25,810 bases of DNA from Chara braunii (Eukaryota > Streptophyta > Charophyceae > Charales > Characeae). The position numbers were made by a program, and so were the translations under genes. The stretch spans positions 2,245,783-2,271,592 of the forward strand of contig BFEA01000016.1 in assembly GCA_003427395.1 (NCBI GenBank), written 5' to 3'. This document shows, piece by piece, positions 1-6,355 of this stretch. The notes below the pieces were generated by a model that did no database searches, had not been told where the DNA came from, and saw only the letters and a program-made list of their open reading frames with translations. Numbering within the stretch: the stretch's first letter is position 1; every line of letters begins with the position of its first letter.

Positions 1-28
1 AGAGAGAGAGAGAGAGAGAGAGAGAGAG
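1..28. repeat. (GA)n microsatellite
   Basis: A pure AG dinucleotide run opens the window and continues past its left edge. GA runs are common in plant 5' flanks, so it may belong to the promoter or leader of the CG-1 gene downstream, but nothing in the sequence proves this. Confidence 0.95.
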
Positions 29-102
29 CAGCGAGGATGAGAAGGCAGGAATATCGATCGAGGGAGCAGTTGTAGGAGAGGAAGCGGCAGCCGCAGAAGT
101 TC

Positions 103-141
103 AAGAAGAAGAAGAAGAAGAAGAAGAAGAAGAAGAAGAAG
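103..141. repeat. (GAA)n trinucleotide repeat
   Basis: About a dozen AAG/GAA units lie 330 bp upstream of the CG-1 start codon. The purine-rich strand is the sense strand of the gene. It may lie in the 5' leader or the promoter. Confidence 0.9.
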
Positions 142-209
142 GGATAGTGACAAAAAGCGGTCAAACTGATTTCAGTACAGGGTTCTGAAGCTTTCCAATC
201 CAAAACCGC

Positions 210-476
210 ATGTACAGCACTCAGCGACGCGCACAAGACGAGAAGAGGGACGTGGTGGGTTCTTTTGTGCTGATCGGAGAAAGAAGTGAGCAAGCAGGTG
301 ATCCATTAGTACTTGGAATTTCAGCCACGTCTTCAGAGTGCACTGGAGCAGCAGAAGGAGGTGAAGGTGGAGGTGGAGGTGGAGGGGGGGAGTCGGCGGT
401 CATCATCACCACCACACCACATATCACCGTTGAGCTTTCGAGACCGAACGCTGAGGCCTTACATAGCCAGCCATGA
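210..476 (+). CDS. Possible upstream ORF of the CG-1 gene (88 codons)
   Basis: An ATG at 210 opens an 88-codon frame whose TGA stop (474-476) overlaps the CG-1 start codon (473-475) as ATGA. The product has a low-complexity Gly/Glu stretch from a GGA/GGT repeat and no recognisable domain. If the transcript begins upstream of 210, ribosomes would meet this ORF first, and it could dampen or couple translation of the main ORF. The transcript start is unknown. The frame may be chance, since GC-rich repeats suppress stops. Confidence 0.25.
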   Translation: MYSTQRRAQDEKRDVVGSFVLIGERSEQAGDPLVLGISATSSECTGAAEGGEGGGGGGGGESAVIITTTPHITVELSRPNAEALHSQP

Positions 477-2110
477 TGGCGTTGCCACATAATGAGTCCG
501 GTAGCGGCAGAAGCCGGCGACGCTCAGCCGGCTCCTCCCAAGATCGCGACAGCCCGATCGACGTCGGCAAGGTGCTTGAAGAGGCCAAACGCAGATGGCT
601 GCGTCCTCGCGAAGTGGAATACCTTATCAGGAACTACAGACTGCATGCGTTCTCCTTGGCTACGGAGCCAGCAAAGCGACCAAAAAGTGGTACATTGTAC
701 CTGTTCGACAAAAAGAGGTGTCGGTATTTCCGGAAGGACGGGCACGACTGGCAGAAGAAGAACGACGGGAGAACGGTGAAGGAAGCGCACGAAAAGCTCA
801 AGGTAGAGAGCGTGGACATTCTCCACTGTTACTACGCGCGTTCCTCGGAGAACGAGCTGTTCCAACGGCGGAGTTACTGGTTGCTGGACAGGAAGGGAGA
901 GGAGTCGTTCGTGGTGCTTGTCCACTACTTGGAAGTGACGGAAGAGTCCGGGCGCCCGCCAAGGTCGCTCTCAGAGAGCGCAAGGCAGTCCCGTTCTGCG
1001 GCATCTGCGTCCTCGTCGGTTGGCTTGATCGATCCCGTTGCCTCGTATAACTTCGGTCCGAACGTCGGCGGGAATCGTCCAGGCAGCAACACCAGCAACA
1101 ACATCAGCGCCGTGGGGACCAATATGCATCAGACACTTGCAGCAGGAGGATTAGGAGGAGGAGGAGGAGGAGGAGGAGGAGGAGGAGGAGGGTGGGTGGT
1201 GGAGGGCAAAAGCTGGCAGCAGGTGGATTCGAATCTCGGCGGGAATCGTCCATGCAGCACCACCGACAACACCAAGAGCGGCGTGGGGAGCGATGTGAAT
1301 CAGAGACCTCTAGGAGGAGGAGAAGGTGGTGGGTGGGCGGTGGAGGGCAACAGCTGGCAACAGGAGGATGACGAGGAGAGAGAAAGAAGGCGATTGAATG
1401 ACCGCTCGGCCACTCTCTGGAAGAAGTCGGCATCGTACAAGGTGAGGGATCGGAACATGGGAGATGACGAAGTATCGAGTTCGGGATCTGCCGAGGAAAG
1501 GGACGACAGGGAGACCGTTTCTGTTGGCGAGATGGATTTCGTGCTGAATGACGACAACAAAAACGTGGGTGTCGCGTTTGGATCCCTGTGCATCGGCTAT
1601 TATCAAAAAGAGGTAGAAAGGGTAGAAGACGTGGAAGGGGAAAAGGAAGAAGGAAAAAAAGAAGAGGAAGAGCAAACGAGAGTAAGCCAACAACAGCAGC
1701 AGCAAAGGGAAGACGAAGAAGACGATGGGAAGGAGGAGGACGACGACGACGACGAAGCGGAGGAAGAGGAGGAAGAGGAAGAAGAGACTGCAGACCTGTT
1801 GGTTCCTAGCTGCGAGCTTCTGTCGTTGGGTGCACTCCCTCTCTCTCCACCGCCAATCTTGTGGGGTGAGAATGAGGATCGCTATCCCAATGACCATCTT
1901 GTCTCTGCGCACTATTACCTGCGACCGCGTCATCACGACCGTCACCAGGACTACGCAGCTTACAGCCTTCCTAACCCTTCCCAAAATCATCCCCACCTCC
2001 CTCTTCCGCCTCCCCCTCCCCCTCCCCCTCCTCCTCCCCCTCCCCCTCCCCTTCCCCTTCCCCACGGTATTGGGACCGACAGTAGCGCCTCCCGCATGTA
2101 CATGGAGTAG
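473..2110 (+). CDS. CG-1 (CAMTA-type) DNA-binding domain protein, short form
   Basis: A 545-aa uninterrupted ORF. Residues ~27-160 form a CG-1 domain, the DNA-binding module of calmodulin-binding transcription activators. Diagnostic blocks are RWLRPREVEYLIRNY (41-55), the RYFRKDGHDWQKKNDGRTVKEAHEKLKV block (84-111), the DILHCYYA block (115-122), QRRSYWLLD (131-139) and VHYLEV (150-155). Basic residues 12-18 (GRSRRRS) could act as a nuclear signal. The rest is low complexity: two copies of a GGNRP...SWQQ segment (199-250, 256-297), a poly-Gly run, a Lys/Glu/Gln and acidic tract (~385-455), and a poly-Pro run (~505-528). Plant CAMTAs are usually ~900-1,000 aa with TIG, ankyrin and IQ motifs in multi-exon genes. 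None of those is present before the stop, so this is a CG-1-only gene, a first exon read through into intron, or a truncated copy. The two adjacent ATGs at 473 and 476 make the first Met the natural choice. The family binds CGCG/CGTG sites in calcium- and stress-responsive promoters; function here is inferred. Confidence 0.85.
   Translation: MMALPHNESGSGRSRRRSAGSSQDRDSPIDVGKVLEEAKRRWLRPREVEYLIRNYRLHAFSLATEPAKRPKSGTLYLFDKKRCRYFRKDGHDWQKKNDGRTVKEAHEKLKVESVDILHCYYARSSENELFQRRSYWLLDRKGEESFVVLVHYLEVTEESGRPPRSLSESARQSRSAASASSSVGLIDPVASYNFGPNVGGNRPGSNTSNNISAVGTNMHQTLAAGGLGGGGGGGGGGGGGWVVEGKSWQQVDSNLGGNRPCSTTDNTKSGVGSDVNQRPLGGGEGGGWAVEGNSWQQEDDEERERRRLNDRSATLWKKSASYKVRDRNMGDDEVSSSGSAEERDDRETVSVGEMDFVLNDDNKNVGVAFGSLCIGYYQKEVERVEDVEGEKEEGKKEEEEQTRVSQQQQQQREDEEDDGKEEDDDDDEAEEEEEEEEETADLLVPSCELLSLGALPLSPPPILWGENEDRYPNDHLVSAHYYLRPRHHDRHQDYAAYSLPNPSQNHPHLPLPPPPPPPPPPPPPPPLPLPHGIGTDSSASRMYME
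1147..1191. repeat. (GGA)n coding microsatellite
   Basis: A GGA run inside the CG-1 ORF encodes a poly-Gly stretch of about 13 residues. A second, shorter GGA patch at 1313-1333 sits at the same place in the downstream copy of the duplicated segment. Confidence 0.9.
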
Positions 2111-2232
2111 ACGTCCATGGAAACTTTTCATCACCACCTCTCTCTTCCTCCTCCCCCTCTTCCTTCCGACGGCATGGCGACCGACAGTAGCGCCCCCGTA
2201 TGTACATAGAGTAGACATCCATCGAAACGTTT
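2074..2232 (+). repeat. 105-bp tandem duplication spanning the CG-1 stop codon
   Basis: The segment from GACCGACAGTAGCGCC through GTACATGGAGTAGACGTCCA (2074-2128) recurs at 2179-2232 with a few substitutions. Each unit is preceded by a CCT-rich tract. The first unit holds the last codons and stop of the CG-1 ORF. The second repeats the same GAG-TAG context at a distance of 105 bp, a multiple of three. It is a local duplication with no evident coding role. Confidence 0.8.
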
Positions 2233-2449
2233 CCACGTACTTGGAGTTTTAGGAAGCTAAAGGGTGTGATCATCCATCCTCGTCTTGGTTACTGTTTTGG
2301 GAAAGTAGCAATCCATAGATCGGTCATAGAGACTCACGACGAAGTCGCAGTAGCCTAAGGGCTAGGCCTTGACCGTTGCGGTGCTACTTTTGTGTTGTGT
2401 TAGCGCGAACCTGGCCACTTTTACGGTCAGTTTCAAACTTTACTAACAC

Positions 2450-2492
2450 GGACATAGCACCAGTGGGGCCTGCCCCTTGTGGTGCTATGTCC
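2450..2492. repeat. 43-bp hairpin with ACATAGCACC arms
   Basis: GGACATAGCACCA (2450-2462) is matched perfectly by TGGTGCTATGTCC (2480-2492). A second inner stem, GGGGC/GCCCC (2465-2469/2472-2476), nearly closes the loop. Weaker pairing extends outward (CTAACAC... / ...GCTAAGTTAG). The arm sequence is the core of the minisatellite that follows. Confidence 0.8.
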
Positions 2493-2540
2493 ATGCTAAG
2501 TTAGATTACCGTTGTTGTCATCATGTAATAGATGCAGTTT

Positions 2541-2908
2541 ATTCACGACCAGGTCCGTGCTTTGCTTGCTATCTGAGCACAAACATAACACGAACATAGC
2601 ACAAACATAGCACCAACATAGCACCAACATAGCACCAACATAGCACGAACATAGCACCAACATAGCGCAGAGTATTCACGACCAGGTCCGTGCTTTGCTG
2701 CTCTCTGAGCACAAACATAATACGAACATAGCACAAACATAGCACGAACAACATAGCACGAACGTAGCACGAACATACCACGAACATAGCACGAACATAG
2801 CACGAACATAGCGCAGTTTATTCACGACCAGGTCCGTGCTTCGCTTGCGCTCTGAGCACAAACATAACACGAACATAGCACGAACATAGCACGAGTATAG
2901 CACAGCGG
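2541..2908. repeat. Nested minisatellite: ~140-bp units containing 11-bp AACATAGCACN repeats
   Basis: A longer unit opening ATTCACGACCAGGTCCGTGC begins at 2541, 2674 and 2820. Each unit then runs into several copies of an 11-bp repeat (AACATAGCACC/G). Reading frames through this tract on the minus strand give only Cys/Tyr/Val-rich repeats and are not genes. Confidence 0.9.
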
Positions 2909-2985
2909 GATGTCTATGCTGAGTTACTTAGATTGAATCCAGTAGGTGCGGTTCTTGCTTGTTTTCTAAGCAGCACAAACATGAT

Positions 2986-3100
2986 GGGCCTCGCTGCACT
3001 ACTCTTGAAAGGTGCAAAACAATCTTCCGCTAGAACATGGAAAGATACAGCGACATGATTTTTGTCTTGTGTGCATTTCAAGAGTAGTGCAGCGAGGCTC
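2986..3100. mobile_element. 115-bp fold-back (MITE-like) element
   Basis: A 25-bp left arm (2986-3010, GGGCCTCGCTGCACTACTCT...) is repeated inverted at 3076-3100 with one mismatch near the tip. Weaker pairing continues inward. The trinucleotide GAT flanks both ends (2983-2985, 3101-3103) and may be a target-site duplication. There is no coding capacity. It is probably a tiny non-autonomous DNA transposon. Confidence 0.6.
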
Positions 3101-3218
3101 GATAGCACTCATGTGCAATGAGCGTGCAGTTTTAAGTGGGCTGTGACATTAACCGGTCATTTTTTTTAATAATCTTTCTAAGTCCTGGGCTCTTAACTGG
3201 TAACTGAAAAGAGGCCTA

Positions 3219-3325
3219 CCCTTCTTCACCCGAATACAACGTACGGTCATTATAGCTGTATTTGGCGTATCTTTCCGTCTAAATACAGGAATAGTGACCG
3301 TACGTTCTACTCGGGTGAAGAAGGG
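3219..3325. mobile_element. Hairpin MITE, family C copy 1
   Basis: Two 45-nt arms (3219-3263 and 3281-3325) are inverted copies matching at 40 of 45 positions by eye. They start CCCTTCTTCACCCGA and contain AACGTACGGTCA. The loop is only 17 nt. I could not identify a target-site duplication. The arm is shared with the elements at 3422 and 3941. Confidence 0.7.
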
Positions 3326-3421
3326 TTGTCCGCCAGGGACAATTCTGCAGATTCCTAAAACCGGAACTACGGCGCCTAAATTCCGGTTAAATGCAAGTTC
3401 ATTGCATGATCTGTCTTATCA

Positions 3422-3525
3422 CGGCCTTCACTCGAATAGAACGCAGGGTCATTATCGCTGTATCTAGACTGCAAGTTCGCCCAAGTGCAGCTATAAGGAC
3501 CGTTCGTTCTGCTCGGGGTAAGACG
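3422..3525. mobile_element. Hairpin MITE, family C copy 2 (diverged)
   Basis: The left part (CTTCACTCGAATAGAACG, then GGTCATTATCGCTG) pairs with the right part (CAGCTATAAGGACC, then CGTTCTGCTCGGGGTAAGACGG). Both halves resemble the arm of the copy at 3219. Arm-to-arm similarity is lower than in copy 1, so this copy is older. The ends are approximate. Confidence 0.6.
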
Positions 3526-3940
3526 GCAAATCGGTAGCTTGACTGAACGTCGCGGGCATCTCTTGCTCGAAAACGCAGAAAAAAAGAAAAAAAAAGACCG
3601 AGCCATCCCGACGAGACTTCTTGTGACGATGGGTTTGGCTCTCCCGAGAGAGGGAATTTTGGGTTTATCTCTTCTCGGACAGGGAATTTTTTGTTATCGA
3701 CTTCATCCCCTGGGCTTTGTTTAGAATTTTGCTTGCGCCTTTCTCGTTTCCTGTTCTTTCATGCGTGGCAGAGCAGCTGCCTTCTGTCGATCGATTTTTT
3801 TTTTTTTTTTTTTTTGTGCTGTCGATCGATTTTTCCCCGCACCGGTAGCTCAGTCAATCAGTCCACGGAGTATGGATCCCGACGAAGATCGGAGTCGGGA
3901 TTACTAGCCTCTGATCGTATCGATGGGCGATCCGAGTACC
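3526..3940. other. Non-coding interval
   Basis: No gene is visible. The stretch holds a short A/G-rich patch, two loose copies of a 'cagggaatttt'-like motif near 3650-3690, and a T tract at 3796-3815 bracketed by two copies of GTCGATCGATTTTT. Confidence 0.6.
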
Positions 3941-4046
3941 GTCTTCCCCCGAATACAACGCACCCTCATCATGAATGCATAGTGTTATCTTTCCGGTCCC
4001 GTGCACTCATGATGAGGGTGTGCATGTTGTGTGTTTGGGGGAAGAC
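3941..4046. mobile_element. Hairpin MITE, family C copy 3
   Basis: GTCTTCCCCCGAATACAACG at 3941 faces its inverted counterpart ending GGGGGAAGAC at 4046. Inside, CACCCTCATCATGAATGCA pairs with TGCACTCATGATGAGGGTG, apart from a small gap. The outer arm matches the CTTC-CCC-GAATACAACG arm of the copies at 3219 and 3422. There is no clear target-site duplication. Confidence 0.65.
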
Positions 4047-4400
4047 ATGCCCCTTCCCTCCTCTTTCCCCCCCGCCCCCAAAAAAAATAAATAAAAATAA
4101 AAATAAAAAATCTACTGACAATTATGACAGCTGTCAGGAAACAGAAGTCACCATCCAAAGGGCATATACTCACCCGGGAAGCTTATCAGCCTGGGAACGC
4201 ATTTGACCAGCTTTTGTGGCTTGATTCGTTCCGAAAGTTTCAAGCGTGATCATGCCCTGACGGTCGGCTTGGCCGACGCAGAACTCACCGGCGGAAACGT
4301 TACCCGACCTGCGGATCGTCAGACCTCCCAAACGCAATCGCTTCTTTTTTTTTAGAATTCCTTTTTGGTGTGGTTTCTTTCATAAGTATTACTCAATCCA
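4047..4400. other. Non-coding interval
   Basis: A C-tract and an (AAATA)n patch at 4080-4110 are followed by ordinary-looking sequence with no recognisable gene. A short GC-rich segment near 4255-4330 is open in more than one frame but too short to judge. Confidence 0.5.
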
Positions 4401-4751
4401 GCGGCCTAGCTCAGTTGGTAAGGCACGCAAGTGGCATTCATGAGGTCTTGGGTTCAATCCCCATTTGGCCTCATGCACCTTCCTGGGCAAGGCGCCAAGC
4501 TTGGTCCCCCCGAGTGGCATTGAGCAAGAGGAGGGGACCGGAGGGGAGGCACAGTGACTGGGCCATCAAAGAAGCTCGTTACTTATGCTACCGGCTGACC
4601 CGTGGCCGGTATCGCCCACCTGCTGTAGCAGGTATCGCACCTGCGGGTGGGTGCAGCTCCCGCATGCATGTTCCCTCGTTGGAGGCTTGAGCGCGGATGT
4701 GGCTGCTACGGGGTTCCCGTAATAGTAATACTACAATGACAATAAAAAAAA
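4401..4751 (+). mobile_element. tRNA-headed SINE-like retroposon
   Basis: The first ~75 nt look like a tRNA gene head, with an A-box-like TAGCTCAGTTGGT at 4407-4419 and a B-box-like GGGTTCAATCC at 4450-4460. A ~270-bp unrelated body follows, ending in an AATAATA/CAATAAAAAAAA tail at 4720-4751. This is the layout of a Pol III-transcribed, tRNA-derived SINE. I could not pick out target-site duplications. It is not a functional tRNA: acceptor-stem pairing is poor. Confidence 0.6.
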
Positions 4752-4883
4752 GTCCTGAAAGGGCGTCCTGTCCAGGTTCGGCAGGTAATTGAATTGGTCG
4801 GGCTTAAAGAATTAGTCACCAGCTTCGACAGGCCACTGAGTCACCAGGGTATTTGAGTAGTACTCAGGCCACTGAGTCACCAG

Positions 4884-4980
4884 GGGCCAAGTCCCACTTA
4901 CCCGAATGATCCATTTCTGACCGCAGATACGGAAGATCGACGATCAGAAATCAAGGATCAGCGTAAGTGGGACTTGGCCC
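4884..4980. mobile_element. 97-bp palindromic MITE, family D copy 1, TSD CAG
   Basis: The termini GGGCCAAGTCCCACTTA and TAAGTGGGACTTGGCCC are perfect inverted repeats, and pairing continues inward (TTTCTGA...TCAGAAA). The trinucleotide CAG flanks both ends (4881-4883, 4981-4983). The pre-insertion site survives 36 bp upstream, where the same flank (CACTGAGTCACCAG|GGTATTTGA) runs uninterrupted at 4833-4855. The length is exactly that of the two sister copies. Confidence 0.85.
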
Positions 4981-5021
4981 CAGGGTATTTGATTTTTCCC
5001 GCAAAAGTACAGTTGCAGCAA

Positions 5022-5093
5022 GCGGCCTAGCTCAGTTGGTTAGGCACGCAAATGGCATTCAGGAGGTCGTGGGCTCAATCCCCACTGACCACC
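5022..5093 (+). mobile_element. tRNA-like SINE head (second copy, different body)
   Basis: GCGGCCTAGCTCAGTTGGTT opens a tRNA-like region with an A box at 5028-5040 and a perfect T-arm (GTGGG-CTCAATC-CCCAC, 5069-5085). It is about 90% identical to the head at 4401, but the following ~200 bp do not match that element's body. It could be a second SINE subfamily sharing the head, or a tRNA pseudogene. The 3' limit is unclear, and the sequence runs on into a GT-rich patch near 5188-5215. Confidence 0.5.
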
Positions 5094-5425
5094 GGCGGCA
5101 CTATTCGTGCCAACTAATTGAGATAATTGAGATGGTTGGCTTGCTCCACCCGTTCAGTATCGGTAGGGTCTTTGGCCATCAGGGGTGTGCGTGTGTGGGG
5201 GGGGTGTGTGTGGTGTCGGGGAGAGTGCTGGCCATAGACACTGCTGTTACTCGATGGGGGCGCGGGAAGTAGATGGGAGTAGCAGCTACTGGCTAAATGC
5301 TCGGTCTTTGCGTTAGCCGGTCTACTCCCGCCGGTCTACTCCCTGACCACAGCCGATTAGGGCGGGAGCAACATGCATCCCCTTGATTGTGAGAGGTAGA
5401 AAGCTATGCTTGCAGGGGTCCCCTG
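5094..5425. other. Non-coding interval with a weak inverted repeat
   Basis: The stretch contains a GT/GGGG patch and an imperfect hairpin in which GGGAGTAG...TGGCTAA (about 5276-5297) faces TTAGCCGG...CTACTCCC (about 5313-5330). No gene is seen. Confidence 0.5.
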
Positions 5426-5522
5426 GGGCTAGGTCCCACTTGCACGAAGTAAGAGATACTGACCGTAGATAGCAAAGATCAACGGCCCAAATCTCCTAAT
5501 TTGCGCAAGTGGGACCTTGCCC
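5426..5522 (+). mobile_element. 97-bp palindromic MITE, family D copy 2, TSD CTG
   Basis: The termini GGGCTAGGTCCCACTTGC and GCAAGTGGGACCTTGCCC are inverted repeats with one mismatch. CTG flanks both ends (5423-5425, 5523-5525). The internal sequence (AAGAGATACTGACCGTAGAT) matches the reverse complement of the copy at 6149 almost throughout, so the two copies sit in opposite orientation. Confidence 0.85.
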
Positions 5523-6095
5523 CTGTACAGGCTTAGGAGTAGTGGTAGGTAGGTAGTGAAAAGTCAAATTGGGAGAAGGAAAAAAAAAAGAAGTTGCCGC
5601 ACGACGCACGTCCCTTTAGCTTTTCCTCGTCGACGGCGAGCTGGAGCTGAAGCACCCGCCCACCTATGTAGCATTCGCACCCTGCCGTGGAAGTCTCCAC
5701 TTATACTGTATCATCCAGCTTTGGCGACCCATCTGTATTCGTAGGTACAGAAGAGTGTACGAACTACAGGACAGATCGTGTTCAAGTACAGCCGTACACG
5801 GTCCTTTTCTGACTAATGATTATACTCGTGCGTCTTTAAGTGGAAACAAAAGTCCGGTTTGCATTAGCAATTGCCGCTACGGGCTGGTCTGGGCGGGCGC
5901 GAGTACAAAACAAAATTGCTTCTTTAATGTGAACGTACGCGAGCTTCCCACCTGTGCTGCGAGCATCAACTTCTCACACGCGTACCTGCCTGCCTGCTTG
6001 CCTGCTGAGCACGGTCGGCCCTTGATACACTGCCCTGTTCATATCTTCCTTCCTTCTTTTTGTTTCGAGTTTTCCCCGCTAGTTGTTTTGTGCTC
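5523..6095. other. Non-coding interval
   Basis: No recognisable gene. Several short open frames cross the region without similarity to anything I know. A short (CTGC)n/(CTTC)n patch occurs near 5986-6060. Confidence 0.5.
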
Positions 6096-6355
6096 GTCAG
6101 GGGCCGTCCACACCTGCATTTGCTGTCGTCAGGGGCCGTCCACACCTGGGGCAAGGTCCCACTTGCACGGATTACGAGATTCTGACCGTTGATCTGTGCT
6201 ATCTACGGTCAGTATCTCTTAATTCGTGTAAGTGGGACCTAGCCCCTGCATTTGCTATCGTCAGGGGCCGTCCACACCTGCACTTGCTATCGTCGAGGGC
6301 CGTCCACACCTGCATTTGCTATCGTCAGGGGCCGTCCACACCTGCATTTGCTATC
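6096..6355 (+). repeat. 32-bp minisatellite (GTCAGGGGCCGTCCACACCT unit)
   Basis: Five near-identical copies of a 32-bp unit (GTCAGGGGCCGTCCACACCT plus GCATTTGCTATC) lie head to tail. They are interrupted after the second unit's CACACCTG by the 97-bp element at 6149-6245. Removing that element and one CTG restores the repeat exactly. Confidence 0.9.
6149..6245 (-). mobile_element. 97-bp palindromic MITE, family D copy 3, TSD CTG, inside the minisatellite
   Basis: The termini GGGCAAGGTCCCACTTGCAC and its inverse ending GGGACCTAGCCC pair over their length. Inner arms GACCGTTGATC and ATCTACGGTC also pair, so the whole 97 nt can fold as a single hairpin. CTG flanks both ends (6146-6148, 6246-6248). 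The neighbouring minisatellite units supply the empty-site sequence, which makes the boundaries unusually secure. It is drawn as minus because its reverse complement aligns with copy 2. Confidence 0.88.

Noticed and set aside
2543-2903. Minus-strand open frames rich in Cys, Tyr and Val
   Set aside because: They are translations of the 11-bp minisatellite. The repetition explains the absence of stops.
5022-5093. A functional tRNA gene
   Set aside because: The T-arm is perfect, but the D and anticodon arms do not pair well, and a near copy exists as a SINE head at 4401.
6096-6355. CRISPR-like array
   Set aside because: The 32-bp units abut without unique spacers; it is an ordinary minisatellite in eukaryotic DNA with one transposon insert.
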